Origin: CAZXCK01 sp964639225
Lineage (GTDB): Bacteria > Chloroflexota > Anaerolineae > Aggregatilineales > Phototrophicaceae
Length of the DNA: 7,729 nucleotides
NCBI GenBank assembly: GCA_964639225.1
Contig: CAZXCK010000167.1
Location: 1 to 7,729 of the forward strand
Direction: 5' to 3'
Made by a program: the position numbers and the translations under genes. How positions within the stretch are numbered: the stretch's first letter is position 1; every line of letters begins with the position of its first letter. Below the pieces are notes generated by a model. The model had not been told where the DNA came from, ran no database searches, and saw nothing but the letters and a program-made list of their open reading frames with translations. Below, one piece after another: positions 1 to 6,051 of this stretch.

Positions 1-28
1 ATGATAGCATCAATACGGCGAGCCTGCA

Positions 29-1414
29 TCAATTGTTAGGCAACGCTGGCTCTACGGTGGGCGGAACCGGTACGGTCCGCATATCCTGATGATCGGGGAT
101 GATCGTCTCCACATCGCGGATGGCTGGCACCATATAGCCCACCAGTCCCAGCAGGCTGCCAGCCAAGCCGACAAAGACGAATATCAGCGCCATGCCGGCC
201 CCGGACCCTGTGCCGACCAGTCCGCCAAGGGTTCCAGCCAGAAAACCGCCGGTTTGCATCGAGGGTTCAAACACGAAGTCGGCCAGCGGACCGGCCAGCA
301 GCAGCGCAATCGGCGACGAAATCTGCGCGATGAGGCGGCGAACAGCGAACACGCGACCCTGAAGATCGGGAGCGACCTTGCTCTGCCAGATGGCCTGATT
401 GCTGGCGTTGATCAGTGGCATAAAGAACATCACCGTGAAGCCGCCGACAGCCCACACGATCATGCTTTGGCCCAGCCCCAGCACCAGCATGCCGAACATA
501 CTGGAGAGAATCCAGCCCATCAGCACGCCGTGAATGCGGCGCGCCGGTCCGCCCCAGGCGCTGATAATCAGACCACCGACCAGACCACCGACGCCAAAGG
601 TCGCCGTCACGCTGGCCAGGATTATTTCGTTGTCGCCGGTGCGCGCCAGCACCATCGGCGATAGCAGCACCATCGCCAGCCCCCACAGCAGGTTTCCAGC
701 GGTGAAGATCAGTTGCAGGCCGAACAGGCTGCGCCGCCGCACGATATAGCGAAAGCCGTAAAGCGACTCTTTGAGCAGGCTGCCCTGGCTTTCCGCGCCT
801 TCTTCGGAACGGGCAGGCGCGGGGATTATCACCAGCAACACAGTCATCACTGCGAAGGTGAAGGTGATGATGTCAACAGCCAGCACGCCGCGCAGGCCGA
901 TGGTGGCGTACAGCGAAGCGGCGGCGATCGGTGCGATAATGCCGGATGCCGAGTCCGCCAGGCCGAGCATGGCGCTGGTGCGTGAATAATGCTTGCGGTC
1001 CACCATTGTGGTGATGGCGGCGGAGTAGGCGGGGAACTGAAACGACTCAAAGGCCGAGGCGAAGGCTCCTGCCGCGTAGATGTGCCATAGTTCCAACGAC
1101 CCCTGCCACGAAAGCAGCAGCAGCGCGACGGTTGACATGCCTGCCGCCAGATCGCTGAGGATCATCACCAGCTTACGATTCCAGCGGTCCACCAGCGCCC
1201 CGGCTACCGGACTCATCAGAATGCCCGGTGCAAAGCTGAAGAAAGCGGCCATCGCCAGGGCGGTCGCCTGGCCGGTGAGCTGCCAGGCCCACAGCGTGAT
1301 GGCGAAGCGCGTCATGCCGGTTCCCAGCAGTGACACAAACTGACCGGCCCAGATCACAGAAAACGCGCGCATTCCGCTGGGACGGTGACTCATGATGGTG
1401 GCGGCGAACGACAT
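29..1414 (-). CDS. MFS transporter, MFS_3 / EntS-like family
   Basis: A predicted inner-membrane major facilitator of 461 residues, the usual size for a 12-helix member. Seen: hydrophobic segments run along most of the chain, starting near residues 18-40 and 52-72. The loop between helices 2 and 3 carries the MFS motif A form GALVDRWNRK (72-81). A charged central loop (about 200-228) separates the two halves. A conserved stretch at 348-380 (APDLQGRVFAVRR, then a Pro/Leu-rich helix) is typical of the MFS_3 group that includes the enterobactin exporter EntS. The start was chosen at the ATG ending at 1414, because AGGAGA lies 6 bases upstream (1421-1426). An upstream in-frame start would lie almost on the -10 box. 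The tail after about residue 432 is hydrophilic and proline-rich. It is divergent from the DUF1349-rhaB operon. The substrate cannot be read from sequence; MFS_3 members are mostly exporters of drugs or siderophores. Family call is firm, substrate unknown. Confidence 0.9.
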   Translation of the reverse strand: MSFAATIMSHRPSGMRAFSVIWAGQFVSLLGTGMTRFAITLWAWQLTGQATALAMAAFFSFAPGILMSPVAGALVDRWNRKLVMILSDLAAGMSTVALLLLSWQGSLELWHIYAAGAFASAFESFQFPAYSAAITTMVDRKHYSRTSAMLGLADSASGIIAPIAAASLYATIGLRGVLAVDIITFTFAVMTVLLVIIPAPARSEEGAESQGSLLKESLYGFRYIVRRRSLFGLQLIFTAGNLLWGLAMVLLSPMVLARTGDNEIILASVTATFGVGGLVGGLIISAWGGPARRIHGVLMGWILSSMFGMLVLGLGQSMIVWAVGGFTVMFFMPLINASNQAIWQSKVAPDLQGRVFAVRRLIAQISSPIALLLAGPLADFVFEPSMQTGGFLAGTLGGLVGTGSGAGMALIFVFVGLAGSLLGLVGYMVPAIRDVETIIPDHQDMRTVPVPPTVEPALPNN

Positions 1415-1450
1415 CAACCCTCTCCTGGTGGTGGCAAGCGTCGGATGATT

Positions 1451-1481
1451 ATTATACGCGCAACGCACCGAAAGCGTTCAA
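1451..1481 (-). promoter_or_regulatory. Candidate promoter of the MFS gene
   Basis: On the minus strand a perfect TATAAT (1451-1456) lies 19 bases after TTGAAC (1476-1481), which matches 4 of 6 positions of the -35 consensus. The 19-base spacer is longer than the preferred 17. Transcription would begin near 1444, giving a leader of about 30 bases before the ATG at 1414. The -35 box overlaps an AAAGCGTT element (1471-1478) that recurs in this region, so a bound repressor could block it. Confidence 0.5.
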
Positions 1482-1613
1482 CAGAATGGTTCCTATGGTC
1501 TGTCGAGTGTGGTTGTAACTGGCGCAGACGGGCGTAATCTGTTGCCTGTGGCCGGTTGGACAAAGCGTTTCTTAAAATGTTATAGTACGGTGCATGATCC
1601 CTTGAAAGCTTCA
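1471..1613. promoter_or_regulatory. Three AAAGC(G)TT operator-like elements
   Basis: Three similar short elements occur in the divergent intergenic region: GAAAGCGTTCAA (core 1471-1478), CAAAGCGTTTC (core 1562-1569) and TGAAAGCTTCA (1603-1613, core 1605-1611). The first and third are imperfect palindromes of the GAAAGC...TTC kind that LacI/GalR proteins often bind. Their positions suit repression: the first overlaps the leftward -35 box, the second sits between the rightward -35 and -10 boxes, and the third lies just after the expected rightward start point. The distance between the second and third cores is 43 bases, close to four helical turns. Binding by the LacI protein encoded at 3647-4690 is inference. 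Confidence 0.35.
1557..1586 (+). promoter_or_regulatory. Candidate extended -10 promoter for DUF1349-rhaB
   Basis: TGGACA (1557-1562, 5 of 6 matches to TTGACA) is followed after 18 bases by TATAGT (1581-1586, 5 of 6 matches to TATAAT). The TG at 1578-1579 gives an extended -10 element. Transcription would start near 1593, leaving a leader of about 48 bases before the GTG start at 1641. An AAAGCGTT element occupies the spacer. Confidence 0.55.
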
Positions 1614-1626
1614 CCCTTCACCCACC

Positions 1627-1632
1627 AGGAGG
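1627..1632 (+). promoter_or_regulatory. Ribosome binding site that sets the GTG start at 1641
   Basis: A full AGGAGG lies 8 bases before GTG at 1641-1643. It decides the start against the in-frame ATG at 1509. That ATG lies upstream of the promoter's -10 box and would add 44 residues with no family resemblance. Confidence 0.8.
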
Positions 1633-1640
1633 ATACCGCC

Positions 1641-2177
1641 GTGCAGTGGTACAACGAACCGCAGACCTGGCAGCAGCAGGACCAGACGATCACCATCACC
1701 GCCGACCGCGACACCGACTGCTGGCGGGTGACGCGCCATGATTTCATCAAGGATGACGCCCATTTTTACTATCAGGAAGTCACGGGCGACTTTACAGCGA
1801 CGGTCAAAGTTACCGGCGACTACGCCGCGCTCTACGACCAGGCCGGGCTGATGGTCCGCGAAAACGAGCGTGTATGGCTTAAGTGCGGCATCGAATACCT
1901 GGATGGTGTACAGCAGGCCAGCGCCGTCATCACCCGCGATTTCTCTGACTGGTCGATTGTCCCGCTGCCGGATAATCCGTCCTCAATCTGGATTCAGGTC
2001 AGGCGGTTTGGCGCGGCACTGGAAGTTTATTTCTCGCGCACCGGCAGCGATTATACGCTGATTCGCCAGGGCTATCTGACTGAGACCGCCACCCTGAAGG
2101 TCGGTCTGATGCAGGCTGCCCCTAAAGGCGATGGATTCGCCGCGCGTTTTGAGCACTTCAGCGTCGAGCAGGGGTAG
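1641..2177 (+). CDS. DUF1349 family protein (concanavalin-like beta-sandwich)
   Basis: A 178-residue cytoplasmic protein with no signal peptide, rich in alternating hydrophobic strands. Seen: the full DUF1349 pattern, with TDCWRVTRHDF (25-35), DDAHFYYQEVTGDFTATV (38-55), YDQAGLMVR (65-73), the stretch beginning WLKCGIEYLDG (79-89), SDWS (102-105) and the R-x-G-xxxEVYFSRTG strand pair (122-135). Known: this family forms a single concanavalin/lectin-like beta-sandwich. It includes B. subtilis YesU, encoded in the rhamnogalacturonan-use cluster, and relatives of yeast Ree1. No catalytic activity is established for the family. It starts with GTG behind a strong AGGAGG and ends 23 bases before rhaB, so the two are almost certainly co-transcribed. 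Inferred: a role tied to rhamnose or to a rhamnose-containing carbohydrate, perhaps binding a sugar or assisting the kinase. Family identity is firm, function open. Confidence 0.85.
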   Translation: MQWYNEPQTWQQQDQTITITADRDTDCWRVTRHDFIKDDAHFYYQEVTGDFTATVKVTGDYAALYDQAGLMVRENERVWLKCGIEYLDGVQQASAVITRDFSDWSIVPLPDNPSSIWIQVRRFGAALEVYFSRTGSDYTLIRQGYLTETATLKVGLMQAAPKGDGFAARFEHFSVEQG

Positions 2178-2200
2178 AGCGCCGGGCACGGGAGAATACC

Positions 2201-3637
2201 ATGACTCGCAAAACGGTTCTGGCGGTTGACCTGGGCGCGGAGTCCGGGCGGGTGATGGCGGTGCATTTCGACGGCCAGCGCCTGGAATCCGAAGTACTGC
2301 ATCGCTTCGATAACCCGGTGACGCAGGTACACGGCACCTACTACTGGGATGTACTGCACCTGTGGCGCGGCATCCAGCAGGGGATCGCTGCCAGCCGTGA
2401 ACACCACCCGGCCAGCATCGGCCTGGATACGTGGGGCGTGGATTTTGCGCTGCTCGACGCGCAGGGGGCGCTGCTGGGCAACCCGGTCATGTACCGCGAC
2501 TCGCGCACCGATGGCATGATGGACGCCGTGTTTGCTCGTGTGCCGCGCCGCCAGGTCTTCGAGCAGACGGGTGTTCAGTTTATGCAGATCAACACGCTCT
2601 ATCAGTTGATGAGCCTGGTCGAGTCGAAGTCTCCGCTGCTGGACGCTGCCCACACGCTGCTCACCATGCCCGATCTGTTTCACTACTGGCTGACCGGCGA
2701 GCGTGTCGGCGAGTTTACCATCGGTTCCACCACGCAGATGCTCAACCCGCGCACCCGGACCTGGGCTGTTGATATGCTGGCGCAGGCTGGCATTCCCACG
2801 CACATTCTGCCGTCGCTGGTGATGCCCGGCACGCGCCTGGGTATGTATGACGGCATCCCGGTGATCGCGCCCGGCGCGCACGATACCGCGTCGGCGGTGG
2901 TGGCGGTGCCAGCGCAGACCGCCCACTACGCCTATATCAGCAGCGGCACCTGGAGCCTCATCGGTTTGGAGGTGCCGCAGGCTGTCATCAGCGACGCGAC
3001 CTATGCCGCCAACCTGACCAACGAAGGCGGCGTCGAAAACACCTACCGCCTGCTCAAGAATGTAACGGGACTTTGGCTGTTGCAGCAGTGCCGGGCTACC
3101 TGGGCCGCTGAAGGTACAGCGTACAGCTATGCCGATCTGGTACAACTGGCCGAAGCCAGCCCGCCGCTGGAGAGCCTGTTCGACGTGGACGACGCCCGTT
3201 TCCTGACGCCGGGCGACCATCCCCGGCGCATCTGTGAGTTGTGTGCCGAGACGGGCGTGCCCGTGCCGCAGACGCATGGCGCGATTGTGCGGGCGGTGCT
3301 GGAGAGTCTGGCGCTGCGCTATCGTGTGGTGCTGGACCAACTGCGTGAGGTTTCTGGCCAGGCCATCGACACGATCCACATTGTCGGTGGTGGCACCAAG
3401 AACACGCTGCTTAACCAGCTTACGGCGGACGCGACTGGCATTCCGGTCGTCACCGGGCCGGTCGAGGCGACGGTGCTGGGTAACGCGGCGGTCCAGTTGA
3501 TCGCTCTGGGTGAACTGGCGAATGTCGCCGAGGCCCGCCAGCTCATCGCCGGCATGGGCGTCACCCAGACCTACCAGCCTCACCCCTCCGACCGCTGGCA
3601 GGAATACGTGCGGCGGATTGGCGGCGTGCGCGGTTGA
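2201..3637 (+). CDS. rhaB: L-rhamnulokinase
   Basis: Phosphorylates L-rhamnulose with ATP to L-rhamnulose 1-phosphate, the second step of L-rhamnose breakdown in the cytoplasm. The 478 residues match the usual length of the FGGY/ASKHA-fold enzyme. Seen in order: first phosphate-binding loop DLGAESGRV (10-18), HRFDNP (34-39), GLDTWGVDF (74-82), MYRDSR (97-102), INTLYQL (130-136), MPDLFHYWLTGE (156-167), GAHDTASAV (225-233) with Asp228 as the expected catalytic base, SSGTWSLIG (247-255), and the adenosine-site segment GGGTKN (396-401) followed by LLNQLTADATG and GPVEATVLGN. These are specific to rhamnulokinases rather than to xylulo-, glycero- or fuculokinases. The start ATG has GGGAG 6 bases upstream (2190-2194). 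It is second in the operon with the DUF1349 gene. Isomerase and aldolase genes are not present in the window. The 3' end faces the LacI gene with only 9 bases between stop codons. Confidence 0.95.
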   Translation: MTRKTVLAVDLGAESGRVMAVHFDGQRLESEVLHRFDNPVTQVHGTYYWDVLHLWRGIQQGIAASREHHPASIGLDTWGVDFALLDAQGALLGNPVMYRDSRTDGMMDAVFARVPRRQVFEQTGVQFMQINTLYQLMSLVESKSPLLDAAHTLLTMPDLFHYWLTGERVGEFTIGSTTQMLNPRTRTWAVDMLAQAGIPTHILPSLVMPGTRLGMYDGIPVIAPGAHDTASAVVAVPAQTAHYAYISSGTWSLIGLEVPQAVISDATYAANLTNEGGVENTYRLLKNVTGLWLLQQCRATWAAEGTAYSYADLVQLAEASPPLESLFDVDDARFLTPGDHPRRICELCAETGVPVPQTHGAIVRAVLESLALRYRVVLDQLREVSGQAIDTIHIVGGGTKNTLLNQLTADATGIPVVTGPVEATVLGNAAVQLIALGELANVAEARQLIAGMGVTQTYQPHPSDRWQEYVRRIGGVRG

Positions 3638-3646
3638 TCGTTTAGC

Positions 3647-4690
3647 CTACCGGCGGGACGCGGGCGGGGCTGTCGAATGACGGATGATGATCTCCACTGG
3701 CAACACGACCGACACTTTACTGCCACCAGCACGGCCCCGTATCTGCTCGACGAGCAGCCGCGCCGCTTCCTGACCCAGCCGGTAAGGATTCTGCGCGGCG
3801 GTCGTCAGGAGCGGCTCCGGATAGAGCTGGAAGGGCAGGTCGTCGAAGGTCACCAGCGAGATATCCTGCGGAATCGCCAGTTGCAGTTCGCTCAGGGCGC
3901 GCTGCACACCCAGTGCGATAAAGTTGTTAGCCGTCAGCAGCGCGGTGGGTAGCTGGTCCATTTCCTCGTTGAGCTGCATCATCATCTGGTAGCCGCTCTG
4001 CTGCGAGTAGCTCCCATGCAGAATCAGCGCCTCGTCCACTGGCAGGCCGGCATCGACCAGCGCCTGGCGGTAGCCAGCGGCGCGCTGTGCGCTGGTGGAC
4101 TGCTGCAGGCTGCTGGCAAGCAGCGCGATACGAGTATGCCCCAGTTCGATCAGGTGTCGCGTTAGTTCACGGGCGCCGGCTTCGCTGTCGCTGTAGACCG
4201 CTGGCGCATTGACGCCTTCCAGCACGCGATCCACCAGAACAATCGGGATATTGCTCTCCTCGATCAGTCGGACGACCGGCGCGTCGTCGCGGTTGGCCGC
4301 CAGAATAAAACCGTCCATCTGGTGCTGTAACAGCATACGCACGTAGTTTTCCAGCTTGGCGCTGCTCTCATCTGTGTTGCACAGAATGACATGCAGACCG
4401 CTGGCGCTGCACACGTCTTCCACGCCGCGTGTAATCGTCGTCCAGAAGGGGTTGGTCACATCCGAGACGAGCAGCGTAATCATGTTGGTTTTCTGATAAC
4501 GCAGGCTCTGCGACAGCGCATTGGGGATATAGTTCAATTCGGCGATGGCCTGCTGAACGCGGCGGCGCGTCTCCTCGCCGATATAACCGGAGTTGTTGAC
4601 CACCCGCGATACGGTGATCGGTGCGACCTGTGCCAGCCGGGCCACGTCGCGGATAGTTGGGCGTCCCTTTTTACGTGGTTGGTTCGGCAT
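3647..4690 (-). CDS. LacI/GalR-family transcriptional regulator
   Basis: A 347-residue DNA-binding repressor with the complete family architecture. Seen: N-terminal helix-turn-helix at about 12-33 (TIRDVARLAQVAPITVSRVV), hinge helix at about 55-64 (IPNALSQSL), then a periplasmic-binding-protein-like sensor domain from about 69, with VSDVTNPFW (75-83), DGFIL (126-130), VLVDR (151-155), GHTRIALL (184-191), the segment TFDD (281-284) and a TT-x-x-Q-NP motif (296-302). The recognition helix reads A-P-I-T-V-S-R, so the base-reading pair is Pro-Ile rather than the Tyr-Gln of E. coli LacI. The start at 4690 fits where the family begins; its ribosome site (AGAGA, 4697-4701) is weak, but the upstream TTG at 4741 has none. 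The gene follows the ABC importer on the same strand, across a 149-base gap with a strong hairpin, and may have its own weak promoter (CATAAT, 4757-4762). Effector unknown; control of the neighbouring sugar genes is inferred from position. Confidence 0.92.
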   Translation of the reverse strand: MPNQPRKKGRPTIRDVARLAQVAPITVSRVVNNSGYIGEETRRRVQQAIAELNYIPNALSQSLRYQKTNMITLLVSDVTNPFWTTITRGVEDVCSASGLHVILCNTDESSAKLENYVRMLLQHQMDGFILAANRDDAPVVRLIEESNIPIVLVDRVLEGVNAPAVYSDSEAGARELTRHLIELGHTRIALLASSLQQSTSAQRAAGYRQALVDAGLPVDEALILHGSYSQQSGYQMMMQLNEEMDQLPTALLTANNFIALGVQRALSELQLAIPQDISLVTFDDLPFQLYPEPLLTTAAQNPYRLGQEAARLLVEQIRGRAGGSKVSVVLPVEIIIRHSTAPPASRR

Positions 4691-4790
4691 TACAGTCTCT
4701 TCACGGGTGGGGTCGCAGGCGCAGTGCATCGCCTCACGCAAGGGCCAGCATCATTCATTATGGACAGGTTCAGGGAATGACGTTCGTGTG

Positions 4791-4822
4791 GGGAGCGCCT
4801 CGTATACATGCGAGGCGCTCCC
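4791..4822 (-). terminator. Perfect 12-bp inverted repeat after the binding-protein gene
   Basis: GGGAGCGCCTCG (4791-4802) and its exact reverse complement (4811-4822) flank an 8-base loop, TATACATG. The stem is GC-rich and lies 17 bases past the stop codon of the solute-binding-protein gene. It has no T-run on either strand. It may therefore be an intrinsic-like or pausing terminator that lacks a U-tract, or a 3' stabilising hairpin that separates expression of the importer from the downstream LacI gene. The structure is certain; its role is inferred. Confidence 0.6.
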
Positions 4823-4839
4823 GGTCCTGATGTCTGCGT

Positions 4840-5898
4840 CTATTCGTAAAGCAGCGCGGCGATTTCTTCGTCGTCGTAGTTGGTTGCGTCGTAGTAGAAG
4901 AAGCCGGTGTCGATTTCTTCTTCCAGTTCCTCACCACGCAGCGCCATAACGGCGGCCTCAACCGCTTTGTAGCCGATGCCGATCGGGTTCTGGGTGATCG
5001 CGCCGGTCATCGTGCCCTCGACAATCGCCTCGATCTGCTGCTGGCCGGAGTCGTAACCGATGACAACCATTTCGCCGGCCATATCCAGCTCGACGACGGC
5101 ATTCAGCACACCGATAGCCGAGCCTTCATTGGCGCCGAAGAAGCCCGCCAGGTCCGGGTAGGCCAGGATGATGCTGCGGGCCAGGTCGGTTGAACGCAGG
5201 TGGTCGCCGCCGCCGTACTGCACGTCGACGATCTCGATGTCGGGATATTCTTCTTCCATGCGCTCGACAAAGCCGGTCACGCGGTCGATGCCGGTGCGGC
5301 TGGTCTGGTCGTGCGCGATCACCGCGACCTGGCCTTCAAAGTCAATCAGCTCGGCCATGCGGTCGGCAGCCTCGGCGGCAGCGGCCACGTTATCGGTGGC
5401 GGCGGTCGTCAGCAGAATATCGCTGTCCACACCGGAGTCGAAGCCGATAACCGGGATGCCATCTTCAGCGGCCTGCTCCAGCAGCGGAATCGCGGCCTGG
5501 CTGTCCAGGGCGGCGAAGACCAGCGCGCTGGGATTGCGGTCCAGCGCGGCCTGGAGCATCTCAAGCTGGCGGTCCACCTGGGACTCGCTCTCCGGGCCTT
5601 CGAATGTGATCTCTACGCCACAGTCCTCGGCGGCCTGTTCAGCGCCTGCGCGCACGGCCTGCCAGAACTGATGCTGGAAGCCCTTGGAGATAACCGGAAT
5701 GTAGGCTTCCATCTCCGCCATTTCCGCAGCGATTTCCTCGGTGCAGTACGGGACTTCCTCTTCCATCTCCATGGCGGCGGCGTCTTCTTCATCCGGTTCT
5801 TCATCGTCGCCATGGCCATCAGCGTAGACCGCCGACAGGCTCAGCATGGCGATCAGCAGCAAAATCAGCAGTTGGGCAAAACGTTTATTGGCTAACAT
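4840..5898 (-). CDS. Ribose-type ABC transporter sugar-binding protein
   Basis: A 352-residue secreted substrate-binding protein of the Peripla_BP_4 (RbsB-like) family. It captures a monosaccharide outside the membrane and delivers it to the permease encoded upstream. Seen: a Sec signal peptide (NKRF basic end, hydrophobic core 9-22, likely cleavage after AVYA near residue 26) with no lipobox cysteine. Next comes a very acidic segment (about 27-65, mostly Asp/Glu/Ala/Met), then the two-lobe domain from about 67 (IPVISKGFQHQFW). By eye, residues that contact sugar in E. coli RbsB have counterparts: Asp154 (GFDSGVDS), Arg206, Asn257 (GANEGSA), Asp283 (GYDSG) and Gln303 (TQNP). The RbsB arginine next to the first Asp is replaced by Ser155, so ligand choice may differ from ribose. 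Only two cysteines are present, at 52 and 93. A strong AAGGAGG (5906-5912) precedes the start. Last gene of the importer operon; substrate unproven. Confidence 0.92.
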   Translation of the reverse strand: MLANKRFAQLLILLLIAMLSLSAVYADGHGDDEEPDEEDAAAMEMEEEVPYCTEEIAAEMAEMEAYIPVISKGFQHQFWQAVRAGAEQAAEDCGVEITFEGPESESQVDRQLEMLQAALDRNPSALVFAALDSQAAIPLLEQAAEDGIPVIGFDSGVDSDILLTTAATDNVAAAAEAADRMAELIDFEGQVAVIAHDQTSRTGIDRVTGFVERMEEEYPDIEIVDVQYGGGDHLRSTDLARSIILAYPDLAGFFGANEGSAIGVLNAVVELDMAGEMVVIGYDSGQQQIEAIVEGTMTGAITQNPIGIGYKAVEAAVMALRGEELEEEIDTGFFYYDATNYDDEEIAALLYE

Positions 5899-5905
5899 CG
5901 ATAGT

Positions 5906-5912
5906 CCTCCTT
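5906..5912 (-). promoter_or_regulatory. Strong ribosome binding site of the binding-protein gene
   Basis: AAGGAGG, 7 bases from the ATG at 5898. It is the strongest Shine-Dalgarno sequence in the importer operon, compared with GAGGA for the permease. This agrees with the usual excess of binding protein over permease. A second identical AAGGAGG lies upstream at 5977-5983 with no start codon at a usable distance. Confidence 0.8.
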
Positions 5913-6004
5913 AAAACGGTCGATACTTTTGGATGGTTCTCGTGTTCAATGCTGTGATAGGGTTGTCCGCTGCGCGCCTCCTTATCTGTGCTAACCCGTC
6001 GATA
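5906..6004 (-). repeat. Duplicated leader segment with a second AAGGAGG
   Basis: Two similar segments lie in the permease-to-binding-protein gap. Read on the minus strand, the first (6004 down to 5977) begins TATCGACGGGTTAG and ends ATAAGGAGG. The second (5925 down to 5906) begins TATCGACCGTTTT and ends AAGGAGG. They share the TATCGAC start, the G/T-rich middle and the AAGGAGG end, and differ by 8 bases in length. Only the second serves a gene. The first is followed by CGCGCAGCGG, with no ATG, GTG or TTG near it. Confidence 0.4.
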
Positions 6005-6006
6005 GT

Positions 6007-6033
6007 GTTAAGCTCCTGAATGGAGCGCTTAAC
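6007..6033 (-). other. Bulged hairpin between permease and binding-protein genes
   Basis: GTTAAGCTCC (6007-6016) can pair with GGAGCGCTTAAC (6022-6033), forming a 10-bp stem with a 2-base bulge and a 5-base loop. It begins 18 bases after the permease stop codon on the minus strand. There is no U-run after it, so it is unlikely to be a strong terminator. In sugar ABC operons, hairpins at this junction can partly end transcription or protect one mRNA part from decay. That role is inferred here. Confidence 0.45.
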
Positions 6034-6051
6034 CAATGATAATATACCCGT

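Noticed and set aside
7..33. Direct repeat GCATCAAT at 7-14 and 26-33
   Set aside because: Eight bases repeated once at the window edge, partly within the MFS stop region, can arise by chance. There is no sign of a target-site duplication or attachment site.
89..664. A 191-codon open frame opposite the MFS gene
   Set aside because: The product is His/Gln/Ala-rich, low in hydrophobic structure and lies wholly within a convincing transporter gene on the other strand.
1509..1640. Upstream in-frame ATG that would lengthen the DUF1349 protein by 44 residues
   Set aside because: It lies before the best promoter, has no ribosome site and adds sequence foreign to the family. The GTG at 1641 has AGGAGG at good spacing.
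2072..3583. A 503-codon open frame antisense to rhaB
   Set aside because: The plus strand carries every rhamnulokinase motif. The antisense product is Arg/His/Gln-rich with no recognisable domain, as expected from GC-rich third-position bias.
4691..4741. Longer LacI start at the TTG ending at 4741
   Set aside because: There is no ribosome site before it, and the added 17 residues precede the point where family members begin. The weak -10 candidate at 4757-4762 would leave almost no leader.
5879..5886. Palindrome AAACGTTT resembling a LacI-family operator centre
   Set aside because: It encodes Asn-Lys-Arg-Phe at the start of the signal peptide, a common codon string, and the symmetry does not extend beyond 8 bases.
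5200..5895. A 231-codon open frame opposite the binding-protein gene
   Set aside because: It mirrors a well-supported sugar-binding-protein gene with signal peptide and strong ribosome site. No ribosome site or family resemblance is visible on the plus strand.
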